A stretch of DNA of 64,000 nucleotides, taken from the NCBI GenBank assembly GCA_947561395.2, contig OX387183.1, forward strand, positions 28,632,853-28,696,852. The letters run 5' to 3'. Each line of letters begins with the position of its first letter. Position 1 is the first letter of the stretch. This DNA comes from Buxus sempervirens (lineage: Eukaryota > Streptophyta > Magnoliopsida > Buxales > Buxaceae). The notes beneath the pieces were generated by a model. That model was not told the DNA's origin, did no database searches, and saw only the letters and a list, made by a program, of their open reading frames with translations. Positions 42,931 through 53,080 of this stretch are shown here, piece by piece. The position numbers were made by a program, and so were the translations under genes.

Positions 42931-45900
42931 ACAAACGCGGCTTCAAAAGTAAGGGGAGTTTCCTCCCAATTATTCAGAATGAAAGAATCTGGGGCAGGGA
43001 TACAAGCCTGCTCCTCAAGCTCAGGATCTACGTCAGAGATCACCAGTACTGGGTGAGTTGCATCGTCTGCTTCTTCTGTAGGGCTAGTTCCAGATGGAAC
43101 TTCTACTGCAGCCCAATCAATAACAGGTAGCTCCTCTGCTTCTTTTTCTTGGTTGCCTTCTGTCATGGCAAAGAATGCCCCTATGTCCTCAGAAAAATCC
43201 TGCTTTTGTTCTGTCTGTGGCCCAGGCCCACCAGATGCCTGAGGAGGTGGAACACATGGTTGTATTATGGAGGGTTTGGGTTTCTGGAATGGGTTGACAT
43301 TGTAGTATGGAGGCTTAGATTGATCCTCAGGAGGAGACAGCTGAATCAGGTGAGACAGCTTAGGAAAAGTTTCCCTGATGTGCGGGAATTTCGTAGCTTC
43401 TATCTGCCCCTGACTTTTCCATTTCCTTGGCTTGGACCCCAATCCTGCTCTGTGAACCATCTTCTTAACCTGTACTGGTTCTATCCTTCCTTGTAGGTTA
43501 ACCCCCAGACCTTTTCCAGGGTGAAAGTTGTACTTTTCTAGCACATTTTTGACCATTTTCTCAGCACAGGTCAACTTTCCTTCTTTTTCCTGATACCCCC
43601 CAGGTATATTATTCACAGCTTCAAATTGAAAAGAGTGAAATGCCAACTTGTCTGCTGTCATTTCCGTGTTAATACAGGGTACATCAGGGGACCACATGGG
43701 GGGAACCAAATTTTCGGCCAGGACGGTAATCACCTTTTGCCCTCTAATGTATTTGACTCTCTGGTGGAGGGTAGATGGTATGGCCCTAGCCGTATGAATC
43801 CACGGCCTTCCTAGGAGTAGGTTGAAAGCCGCAGGTATATCCATCACTTCAAATGTGATGTTGAAAATATACGGTCCAATTGTGACCGGCAGTTCAACCT
43901 CCCCTAGGGAGTGTGTTTTAGAGCTGTCAAATGCTCTTATAATTCTTCCGTTTTGTTTTATTTTGTTTCGATCCAGATTGAGCTTAACAAAGGTTACTAA
44001 AGGGCAGACATTGAGGCCTGACCCATTATCAATCAAGACCCGGGCTATCATGCAACCCTTACTGAGCACAGCAATATGCAATGGGTCAACATGATGGTAC
44101 CCTGTTGGACTGATTTCAGTCTCAGAAAAGGTTATGACGTTATGGGATAAAATTTGACCAACCATCCGGCCTAGTTGGTCTGGTTCAATGTTTTTAGGCA
44201 CATGGGCCCCCTGAAGTATCCTTAACAAGGAGTCCCTATGTTTTTCAGAATTTAACAATAGGCCCAGTATTGAGATCTGGGCAGGGACTTTGTTCAACTG
44301 TTCAATGACATTGAACTCACTCTTTTTTATTACCTTAATGAGGTCAGCAGCCTCACTGTCAACTACCTGAGGGGTATCTTCCCCTACCTTGGCCTTTCCT
44401 TTATTTTTTCCTTCTTCTTTATCCTTCTCTGTTTCTTTCTGTTTTTCTTCTACCCCTACACACTTTCCTGACCTCATCATAAGGTTTACTTCTTCCTTGC
44501 TTTCAACTGCAGGGCATGTAGTGGTAAATGCTTCACTGTAGTTCCATGGTACAGCCGATTCAATGTAGGAAGGCTTAGGGACATTCGCCACCAATGGGGG
44601 AAGTTTGGGCTTGGCGATAGGAACATTAACAACCAATGGGGGAAGTTGTTTTGGTTGGGGGTTTGCAGAAGTGACTGATGCACTAAGGGGGTCACAATTT
44701 ATGACCAATGGTGGCTTAGACTGAATGGGCGGAGTAAAAGTGGATGGATTGTAATTAATGACCAAAGGTGGCTTGGCGATGTTCATTTGGGCCATGAGGG
44801 ATGAGACCCGGTCCAAAGATGAGCTAATGTTCTTTGCAGCACCATCATTCCCCTTTGAAATCATGTTTATTTCTTTGCCTTCACTTCTCCTGTCAAAATA
44901 TACTTTGACCGTTGTCCCTATGGGAGCAATTAATTGAGATGGGTCAAAGGTTATTTTGTCAGAAGAGATGACTCCTATGACATTAGATGGGCCTGCCCCG
45001 TGATGTTGGGGCAGTGGGTTTTGTCCAATATCTGTTCTTGGAGGATTGGAAGCCCCTGTATTGAAAGACAGGGTATTCTGGTCTAGTAAATCCTGAATGG
45101 CATGTTTCAAAGGCCAGCACTTGTCTGTAGGGTGCCCAGGTGCACCCATATGGTAATCACAAGTGGTGGAGGGGTCAAAATTTCTCCCCTTAGATGCATT
45201 CGGATTAGGCTCTCTTAAGGTGATATACCCTCCTTGCAATAAAGTGGGCAGCAATTGAGAGGGAGTCATTGGAATAGGGGTAAAAACCCTATTTCTCCTT
45301 GCTGCAAAATAGGCATCCTTTTCCTCTTTGGTAAAAACCCTTTTTTGGTCTGAAGGTGCTGTTGGAACATTAACCCTCATAGGGGCCTGGGTAGGTGGAG
45401 ATGGAGTAGGAAAATGAGCCGGTACGTTGATTTGTATGGGCTTGTTAGGGCCAGATGGTGGCTGTACCATGTTTACCTCACCCTCCTTCTTGTTCCCATT
45501 CTTTTTTGTCCCGCTTCCTTTCTTTAGGTTGGGGTCCTGCTGGCTAACCATGGCAGAGTGGTCAATTATCTTACCTGACCTTATTCCATCCTCAATTCGG
45601 TCAGCCACCTGAACCAAAGCTGCAAAATTAGTGGTGGTCTGACCCACCAAGTGGCTGTAGAATGGTTGACCCAAAGTGCTTATGAAGGTAGAAATCATTT
45701 CCTGTTCTAGCATGGGTGGCCTGACCTGGGAGGCCGTCTCCCTCCACCTCTTGGCATATTGCCTTACAGTCTCTTCTCTTCCTTTGCTCATTCTCATGAC
45801 GTCATACCTATCTGGCATGATCTTAGAATTGAACCTGTATTGAGTTAGGAATGCATCAGCTAGGTCCTTCCATCTTTTGATCTTTCCATGGTCTAGAGTA

Positions 45901-46502
45901 GCAAACCATCTTAATGCGGTTCCAGTCAGGCTCCTTTGGAAAAGTTGGATTAAAACACCTTCATCCTGCCCAAACTGGCATAGGGCACCACAGTATAACT
46001 TTAGGTGGCTCATAGGGCAACCAGTGCCATCATACTTGTCCAAGTCTGGGCACTTAAACTTAGCCGGCAGGTTAACATTGGGATATAGGCACAGGTCTTC
46101 AAAATTGGTGCCTCCAAAGTTGTTTACCCCTTTGACTTCTCTAAGTTCATCTTGGATCATTTCTAGCTTATGCATGAACTTTCTTTCAACCTCTTCCCTT
46201 ATCCTTTCCTTTTCCATAGCCTTGTTTGATTCAGCTGTCTCATCCCTGGTCAGTATAGGTTCAGGGGTGGGTTCATAGATGGGTTCAGGAGTTGGTTGCA
46301 CTGGAGGTGGAACATTGACTTGGGGTGGAGGTGCAGGGTTGGATGTGGATGCCTGGTTCTGGGCCTGCATTTGTTGGGCCTGCACTTGTTGGGCATGTAC
46401 TGACAGTATGTTCTCTAGCATTCGGGCTAGTCCTGCCACTTGTTCTTGGAGTAGAACAACATCTGGATGAGGAGCATCAACTTCATCTTCAATGGGATTC
46501 AT
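42891..46502 (-). CDS. gag: Tat gag-protease (copy 1)
   Basis: The ATG at 46502 (MNPIEDEVDAPHPD) is preceded in frame by APVTRSRART, so an upstream start at 46592 (MNIDIFSF) is also possible. A glutamine/proline-rich stretch leads to a Retrotrans_gag domain (LPAKFKCPDLDKYDG, ALRWFATL, YAKRWRETASQV). A zinc-finger-like TCDYHMGAPGHPTDKCWPL follows, then a proline-rich spacer. The protease has VLIDNGSGLNVCP, the DNGS variant seen in Tat elements, and LLGRPWIH. After it a G-patch-like segment reads FHPGKGLGVNLQGR. The frame ends SKKKLH at the A9 slip site. About 1203 residues from the inner ATG. Intact. Confidence 0.9.
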   Translation of the reverse strand: MNPIEDEVDAPHPDVVLLQEQVAGLARMLENILSVHAQQVQAQQMQAQNQASTSNPAPPPQVNVPPPVQPTPEPIYEPTPEPILTRDETAESNKAMEKERIREEVERKFMHKLEMIQDELREVKGVNNFGGTNFEDLCLYPNVNLPAKFKCPDLDKYDGTGCPMSHLKLYCGALCQFGQDEGVLIQLFQRSLTGTALRWFATLDHGKIKRWKDLADAFLTQYRFNSKIMPDRYDVMRMSKGREETVRQYAKRWRETASQVRPPMLEQEMISTFISTLGQPFYSHLVGQTTTNFAALVQVADRIEDGIRSGKIIDHSAMVSQQDPNLKKGSGTKKNGNKKEGEVNMVQPPSGPNKPIQINVPAHFPTPSPPTQAPMRVNVPTAPSDQKRVFTKEEKDAYFAARRNRVFTPIPMTPSQLLPTLLQGGYITLREPNPNASKGRNFDPSTTCDYHMGAPGHPTDKCWPLKHAIQDLLDQNTLSFNTGASNPPRTDIGQNPLPQHHGAGPSNVIGVISSDKITFDPSQLIAPIGTTVKVYFDRRSEGKEINMISKGNDGAAKNISSSLDRVSSLMAQMNIAKPPLVINYNPSTFTPPIQSKPPLVINCDPLSASVTSANPQPKQLPPLVVNVPIAKPKLPPLVANVPKPSYIESAVPWNYSEAFTTTCPAVESKEEVNLMMRSGKCVGVEEKQKETEKDKEEGKNKGKAKVGEDTPQVVDSEAADLIKVIKKSEFNVIEQLNKVPAQISILGLLLNSEKHRDSLLRILQGAHVPKNIEPDQLGRMVGQILSHNVITFSETEISPTGYHHVDPLHIAVLSKGCMIARVLIDNGSGLNVCPLVTFVKLNLDRNKIKQNGRIIRAFDSSKTHSLGEVELPVTIGPYIFNITFEVMDIPAAFNLLLGRPWIHTARAIPSTLHQRVKYIRGQKVITVLAENLVPPMWSPDVPCINTEMTADKLAFHSFQFEAVNNIPGGYQEKEGKLTCAEKMVKNVLEKYNFHPGKGLGVNLQGRIEPVQVKKMVHRAGLGSKPRKWKSQGQIEATKFPHIRETFPKLSHLIQLSPPEDQSKPPYYNVNPFQKPKPSIIQPCVPPPQASGGPGPQTEQKQDFSEDIGAFFAMTEGNQEKEAEELPVIDWAAVEVPSGTSPTEEADDATHPVLVISDVDPELEEQACIPAPDSFILNNWEETPLTFEAAFVWQTDMASKKKLH
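42900..42908 (-). promoter_or_regulatory. A9 slippery run at the gag/pol junction
   Basis: On the minus strand TCC-AAAAAAAAA-CTC lies four codons before the gag stop. It holds the classical A-AAA-AAA heptamer. The pol frame is exactly -1 to gag and is open across the site. It could work by -1 ribosomal frameshifting or polymerase slippage. The same run is at 61048-61056 in copy 2. Confidence 0.6.
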
Positions 46503-46592
46503 GGTTCGAGCTCTTGATCTGGTTACAGGAGCTATGATTGCGAGTGTATTAGTACCTAGATACAAGATAAAGGAAAAGATATCAATGTTCAA

Positions 46593-46800
46593 TTAATCTC
46601 ATTCACATGCCTAAGAATGCCTATGTGCAAGCTGGATGAACACGAATTTGGATTTTTTTTATTTGCTTCTTTTTTCTTTTTTCTTTTTATTTATTTATTT
46701 ATTTATTTTTTTTATTTTTATTTCTTCTTATTTTCTTTTACTTTTTTTTTTTTTTTGAATTGAATTGTTGGAATATTCTAGGGCTTCCAACAGGTCCCAC
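46593..46800 (-). other. leader between repeat array and gag, T-rich on the + strand
   Basis: It contains long pyrimidine runs on the + strand (purine-rich on the element's RNA strand) at about 46650-46756, and no coding frame. Confidence 0.5.
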
Positions 46801-47870
46801 AAAAGAGAGAAAGATCTGAAATTCAAAGGCTTTCAGAGGCCCGGGGAGGGTTTTTGAAAAAAGGTCTGAAATCCAAAGGGTTTCAGAAGCCCAGGGATAT
46901 TTTTGGAAAAGGTCTGAAATTCAGAGGCTTTCAGAGGCCCAAGGATTTTTGATAAAAGTCTGAAATTCAAAGGCTTTCAGAGGCCCAGGGGTTTTTTTGA
47001 TAAAAGTCTGAAATTCAAAGGCTTTCAGAGGCCCAAAAGTTCCGAAATTCAAAGGCTTTCAGAGGCCCAAAAGAAAAAGGTCTGAAATTCAAAGGCTTTC
47101 AGAGGCCCAAAAGTTCTGAAATTCAAAGGCTTTCAGAGGCCCAAAAGAAAAAGGTCTGAAATTCAAAGGCTTTCAGAGGCCCAAAAGTTTTGAAATTCAA
47201 AGGCTTTCAGAGGCCCAAAAGAAAAAGGTCTGAAATTCAAAGGCTTTCAGAGGCCCAAAAGTTCTGAAATTCAAAGGCTTTCAGAGGCCCAAAAGAAAAA
47301 GGTCTGAAATTCAAAGGCTTTCAGAGGCCCAAAAGTTCTGAAATTCAAAGGCTTTCAGAGGCCCAAAAGAAAAAAGGTCTGAAATTCAAAGGCTTTCAGA
47401 GGCCCAAAAGTTCTGAAATTCAAAGGCTTTCAGAGGCCCAAAAGAAAAAGGTCTGAAATTCAAAGGCTTTCAGAGGCCCAAAAGTTCTGAAATTCAAAGG
47501 CTTTCAGAGGCCCAAAAGTTCTGAAATTCAAAGGCTTTCAGAGGCCCAAAAGAAAAAGGTCTGAAATTCAAAGGCTTTCAGAGGCCCAAAAGTTCTGAAA
47601 TTCAAAGGCTTTCAGAGGCCCAAAAGAAAAAGGTCTGAAATTCAAAGGCTTTCAGAGGCCCAAAAGTTCTGAAATTCAAAGGCTTTCAGAGGCCCAAAAG
47701 ATCTGAAATTCAAAGGCTTTCAGAGGCCCGGGGTTTTTTTGAGAAAAAGTCTGAAATTCAAAGGCTTTCAGAGGCCCGGGGTTTTTTGAGAAATCTGAAA
47801 TTCAAAGGCTTTCAGAGGCCCAAGAGTTTTGAAAAGTCTGAAATTCAAAGGCTTTCAGAAGCCCAAGGAA
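46801..47870 (-). repeat. leader tandem array: ~27 units of a CTGAAA...TTTCAG hairpin
   Basis: About 27 copies of CTGAAATTCAAAGGCTTTCA followed by GAGGCCC. In the central part 34- and 40-bp units alternate (linkers AAAAGTT and AAAAGAAAAAGGT), giving a 74-bp dimer. The outer units carry longer G/T-rich linkers. Each unit contains CTGAAA and TTTCAG arms with a 9-nt loop, so the leader RNA could form a row of small hairpins. Located between PBS and gag. The equivalent in copy 2 is right of the window. Confidence 0.9.
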
Positions 47871-48026
47871 CCTTTCTCTATTTATTTTTTTTTTTATATA
47901 TATATATATTTTTTGTTTTTTTTTTTTTGAAGCATTTTATTCAAACTTGTTTCCCTTTATCATTATTTAAAGGTTAAATGAATATTTTAGTGGGAAAAAC
48001 TGATTAAAGTTGAATATTCCGAGAAA

Positions 48027-48164
48027 ACCGTATACACAGTACGGTCCAGCCCTGCCCGTATTCAAATTACGAGCCTGCCGTGACCGTATGCAATCTACGG
48101 GCGAGCCTAGCCCGTATGACCAATACGGGCACGTTCAGCCCGTGTACCAAATGCGGTTTTACGG
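48027..48164. repeat. palindrome cluster D (5' leader): five 28-bp units
   Basis: Units start at 48027, 48055, 48083, 48111 and 48139, an exact 28-bp period. Examples are CCGTATACACAGTACGG and CCCGTATGACCAATACGGGC. Located in the element's leader between the primer site and the hairpin array. Confidence 0.85.
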
Positions 48165-49354
48165 AACTCTGTTATATTTTTCCAGTTTTTACATGGTTTG
48201 ATCACTTTCATTGTTCATCCAAACGTACGGTTCACCCATTGCAGAGCTTCTAAACTGTCCCAATAGTGGACTTTGGCCTTCTTGTTAAAACACATGCTTA
48301 GGAGGGCACATGTACCCTCCAAATTGACATCACACTCGAGAATTTGATACCCTTTTGTTGCCTCTTGTGTGTACATAGGGTAGGATTGATTCTAAACAGA
48401 GTTAGAAACTCTTCCTATGGGCTGCACCACGTTTAAGAACAAACATATTTGGGACCAATTTTGTCCCTAACCAATGGGCACCATGACACCCCTATGACAT
48501 GATAATAATGCAAAACCATAGGATTACCTTGTTTACCTTGAATATAGCGTCCGCATTATGCCCTGGTTTGTAAGCCATGCACACGGCCTTCCCACAATCA
48601 TACAAACCCCATATTCCCACGTAATTGTGTAATTTAGCCAAAAACGTGTAACTCCACCTTCAAGCGTAGGGGTTTTGGGTTTTGGCTTAATGGCAACTTA
48701 GCACTCAAGCCTAGTGATGACCAGAATCCCAGATCCACATTATCATCACATCATTAGCTCAAAGTTCTAAGGTGAATGTTTTCACTTTCGCTTTCCGAAG
48801 TATCGACCTCGGTGCGCCAAGCTACACACATTCTTGTTCAACTTCCTATAGGTGATAGGTAGGCCGTGTAAAAATAAAAGGTGCACAGTGCATTGTAAAA
48901 GTAGGGTGCATTCACAACATCCTAAACCCTTGCCACTCTTTTCGCAGCCATGCATAAACAAACCAAGGCATAATAGGAAAGCATATTTAAAATAAACAAG
49001 TAAATAAAGCAATCCTATAGCACCCAAAACATGCTCATAAAAAAAATCATCTATCATGCAAACATATGATCATGTTATACACCAAAAATCATCATGGAGA
49101 TCATGCTGAAAATTAAAACATGCTATTATGAAAATATAGCAAAAAATAAGCATGGTTCATCAAAACGGACCTCCCCTACGCATGTTTGTAGAAACAATCC
49201 TATAAATAAAAATTAAGCATGTTTCTACCCCCATGAATTCTTAAGCAATAATTCAGATTTAAAATATACTCAACATGCTTAAGAACACAAAATAGCAAGC
49301 AAATCAAAAAAAATCAAAAACATGAACAAACACCAAAAGGCTCAAATCCACAAG
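48165..49354 (-). other. Tat leader, non-coding
   Basis: About 1.2 kb between the primer site and cluster D. A sense-strand frame of 91 codons (49057-48782, hydrophobic middle) begins with ATG but resembles nothing I know. Otherwise no motif recognised. Confidence 0.45.
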
Positions 49355-49372
49355 TCCCCAGCAGAGTCGCCA
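49355..49372 (-). other. primer-binding site of Tat copy 1
   Basis: On the minus strand TGGCGACTCTGCTGGGGA follows the 5' LTR end (...CTCACA) after two bases (AC). It is an 18-nt match of the type TGGCGACTC...GGGGA used by Tat/Ogre elements, reported as tRNA-Arg-primed; the tRNA identity is from memory. Confidence 0.8.
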
Positions 49373-49374
49373 GT

Positions 49375-51175
49375 TGTGAGACATGGAAAAAATCAATTTA
49401 AATGACTTCCTCAATCATCACATGGGATTAAATTAAACAAAGAGTCGCCACCATTCAATTTAGGTGTGAATGGACACCAAAATATTAAACAAGCACAAAA
49501 GACAATTTTAGGGCAAAATATCCCTCCTAAAAAAAACAACCAGAGATGGGTAAGGGGATTAAGTTATGAACAGGGGAAGGTGTTAGGCACCCCTATTCAT
49601 CCACACAAGGTGGTTGCCAGGCATTGTTCATGTTCAAAATAAAGGAAAAAGCTTGCTATAAAATTCATGAAAAATCACATAAAGAGACAAAATTGTATGG
49701 TTTTTTCATATGAATAGTCTGATTGATCCAGAACTATCAAACATGATCATACCATTCCTAGGGTTTCATGATCAAAACAAAATTGAGATAAAATCAAATA
49801 AAATCAATTTAAAGTGAAAAATCCAAAAATCTGGCTTCAAGTCAAATTTTAGAAATCTAGAAAAATATGATTTTTATAAAATATTTCAAAATTGAACTCG
49901 AATAATCCAGGACATAGATAAAGCCCAAATTTCACGTTAAATCCAGAAATAAAAACCAAAAATACCCACGTTGATGAAGAACACCAAAAGGGGAGAATTT
50001 AGACCGTAGGGTCTTCTCTCAACAATGAAAAACAATTTAAAAAAACATCTCATGAAACCCTAGAGTTTATTTTCAGGCTTTTGGATTCAGATCTACCATA
50101 TTGATCATGATAAATCCAAGATCCTAGCCTAAAACCACAAAAATCACGAAAACAGTGCTGTAGGTGCAAAAGTGGCAAAAATCCAAATTTTATCAAAAAG
50201 AGATGATCTCATGCTATAAACATCATAGATTCATGTTATTCATTCAGATATATCATAAAAAGCATTAAAACATGGTCAGGATATTTAAAATAGCCACATC
50301 TCACAAATTAGAGCACATGGGGGTCTACCCTACGGATCCACCTGTTCCCCTTTTCCCTTAGTTCTCTCTTCACGTTTTACGGCTAGAGAGACTCTTGAGG
50401 TACTTAGAGATAGGTTTGGTTACACAAACACAATCACAGGCTTTATTCTATGAAAAACAGATATGGGGTTCTATTCTAGGGATCCACCTGTTCCCCTTTC
50501 CCCTAGTTCTCTCTTCACGTTTTACGGCTAGAGAGACCCTTGAGGTACTTAGAGACAAGTTTAGGAATACAAAAACAGATATGGCCTTATTCTACAGCAA
50601 TAGAGATGATCCTATTACATCTAGAATTGAAGACAAAAAAATAAGAAGGATAGGGGACTTACCTGGATTGAGCAAGCAGAGCAGCAGGGATTCCTTTCTC
50701 TTCTCTTGGAGCTTCTTAGAATTCCTTGACTTCAAAATTTCGTGGCCTTTAGCTAGAGGAAAGAGCCTCTATTTATAGACACACCCAGGGGCATGGTTGG
50801 TCCAGAAGGATATATCCTGATTCTTAGGATAGAGTGAAATATAGAGATAATGCCCATCCATAGTGGCTTCAGTGAATAAAATACTTAATTCGCTCGTTTA
50901 AAGATATATTGGACTTCAAATAAAGCTCGGAAATCGAGAGGATGACAAAACTTGCACGTGTCTTTAATGCCCGTAAATGATTTACGGTCCAATGGTGACC
51001 GTATAGATACTACGGGCGCGCCTGCCCGTAGATATTTTGCGGGCAAGATAGGCCCGTGAAGCCAATACGGGCAAAGCCTGTTCATTCTATTTTCAGGCAC
51101 TTTTGACCTGTTTTAGGCTCTAATTACATGTTTTTATTATTTTCTCATTTGGCAGTGCAATTTGGGGTGTCTACA
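49375..51175 (-). repeat. central LTR: 5' LTR of copy 1 and 3' LTR of copy 2
   Basis: Identical to 31212-33012 apart from A/G at 32327/50490 as far as I could compare. On its left is the copy 1 primer site, on its right the copy 2 polypurine tract (51176-51194). One LTR therefore serves two internal regions. It carries cluster A2 at 50970-51072 and TATA at 50770-50777. Confidence 0.92.
50970..51072. repeat. palindrome cluster A2 (central LTR)
   Basis: The exact counterpart of cluster A at +18163. Units start at 50970, 50998, 51025 and 51053. Confidence 0.85.
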
Positions 51176-51526
51176 GCTGCCCCCTCTTTGCTGGTAATTG
51201 GAACCAATTACAAGCATAGAGCAAAAAGACCCACCAATTGCACTTTCTGAGATTTTTGTATAATCAATTGCACTTTGCAAGGATTAAATGGATGATTTTT
51301 GAAAAAAGAATTGATTGTGGAAGATTTGCTAAGAAATCCCTCAGCTTAAGGGCCAAATCTTCCTCTCTCTTCTCACTGAGCACTTGTGGGCTATGAAGTG
51401 AAATTTGAGACAAAATTTTTAAACAAAAGTGGGTAAGGTGGCAATCCTTGCAACTTACAACTAATATGTACATTGATCTCCTAAAACTTGTGAGAAAATG
51501 ATAAAAATGTGCAATTTATGGCTTCG

Positions 51527-51627
51527 CCCGTATTTGGCTTACGGACAGACCCTGCCCGTAGAGGTTGCACGGGCGACCGGGACCGTATGATTTTTACGGG
51601 TATCTGAAGCCCGTACTGAGTTTACGG
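51527..51627. repeat. palindrome cluster B2
   Basis: Counterpart of cluster B upstream of antisense gene 1 of copy 2. Units start at 51527, 51555, 51582 and 51610. Confidence 0.85.
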
Positions 51628-53080
51628 ATTTTACTCTCATCTTAAGGCCGCGAACGCGAACTTTTCCTTCTCTGCTCGCACTTCTGCCCTAGTTTCTCTG
51701 CGCCCGTATTCTCTTCTCCGGACGTCTTTCTTCTTCTTCAACAATCCTCCGACGACCACTGTTCTCCGGCCATTCTCTCTTCTCCGGCAGCTCAAATTTC
51801 CGGCGACTATTCCCATTTCAGATGACCACAGTACCTTCAGCAACCATCGACTGTTCCTGGATTTGAGCATTGCCGTGGCCTTGATCAATTCATTGGAGTG
51901 TTTCCTCTTCTATCAATCGACTGTGGACATTCCCTGCAGCTTTGGTAGAGTAAGGGCTTTCCATTTACTTGCCAGATTTCTTCCATTTCGACCGAATCCA
52001 GTAAGTGGCCGAAAATTTCTCTGATTTTTCTTATGAACAGTATGTGCAACAATAAAATCTATGGACGAAATTTTGCTCTTGATTGAACCGAATGTTTACT
52101 CTGTCTTCATTATCCTGATTTGATTCGAAACCTCTATGCCCTTGAATTCTAGAATGATTAAACTTCCCAAGCATTGTTTTGTTCATCCTTGTGACATGCT
52201 GCTTCTCTCTGTAAATGATATGTCCGAAATGACATTGGCAAATTTTTGATCCTTGAATGAGAGATAGTTATCTCAAGCTACAAATTTTCCATCTTTCGAA
52301 TGCTGGGTAATTCCTCCAGATTAAATCAAGTTATAGATAGATCTTTGGTTCTGAAATTTTGAACTCCTGTTGACTGAAATTTTGAATGAGCAAATCTTTG
52401 TATCTCTAAGTTTGCTTCCTGTTGACTGAACTGATGTTTGCAAATCTTCTGATTGAGACTGGATTTATGTTTTATCTGCAGTATGCTTTCCTTTGAAATT
52501 TGTATTCCCTTTTAACATTGATCATCATGGAGTAATCTTGCTATTGTCATTGGGTCATCTTCACTTAGCATGTTGTTTGCATCTGCTCCTGCTTCCCTTT
52601 CAGTATTCTGATTGTAGCAAATGTAAACCAATGCATGATTTTTGCTTTGAAAACCTTAGCTTGAGTCGAACACTCGTGGGTTTAATATGAACTGATTCTT
52701 GACTGAATTTGATGTTGAGCATCTTGTCCAACTGTCTTGGCATGAATACAATAAACTTTTGACTTTGCCTTTCTTGTGTTACCTCAGTCCCACTACAAAT
52801 ATGCTTGAAATTTTATCTTGAAACCAAACAAAAAAGAGATGATCAACCTTTAGCACCTTCGTATATAAGAAGCCTACACTTCCTATAAATTTTATATATT
52901 TTCTTGATTAAAGCAAAGACTAAATAAATATCACAATAAGCCTTATTCAAACAGAAAATTAAACTCCTTTTCTTCCATCCTCCATTTTTCTTTCCCTGCC
53001 AATCAATTAATCTTGGTTAAAATTAAGCAATAAGAATTTGAACAAGAAATAATTAACCAACTCCCTGCTTTGAACCGTAG

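Larger units (their letters stand above)
31212..51175 (-). mobile_element. Tat/Retand-like Ty3/gypsy element, copy 1, complete and apparently intact
   Basis: Minus-strand orientation. The 5' LTR is 49375-51175 and the 3' LTR is 31212-33012, 1801 bp each, with one difference noticed (32327 A, 50490 G). Between them are PBS, a 2.8-kb leader with a hairpin repeat array, gag-protease, a -1 frame pol with a second archaeal-type RNase H, two opposite-strand genes, and the polypurine tract. The dual RNase H, the G-patch-like segment in gag-pro, the TGTAGACACC LTR start and the additional ORFs after pol all indicate the Tat lineage, Retand-like. No stop or frameshift was found in gag or pol. LTR near-identity implies a very recent insertion. 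Confidence 0.9.

Noticed and set aside
40310-46537. Plus-strand frames inside gag-pol of the Tat element
   Set aside because: Shadows of the intact minus-strand coding frames; no splice or promoter signals supporting them.
46801-47870. CRISPR-like regular repeats
   Set aside because: The spacing sequences are themselves two recurrent linkers, not unique spacers; plant retroelement leader; no cas genes.
32807-48164. 28-bp palindromic units as CRISPR repeats
   Set aside because: Spacers are about 9 bp, unit cores vary, and the clusters sit in LTR and promoter positions of a retrotransposon.
48782-49057. 91-codon sense-strand frame in the Tat leader as an extra gene
   Set aside because: ATG start and a hydrophobic middle, but no recognisable motif and isolated; kept only as a remark in the leader entry.
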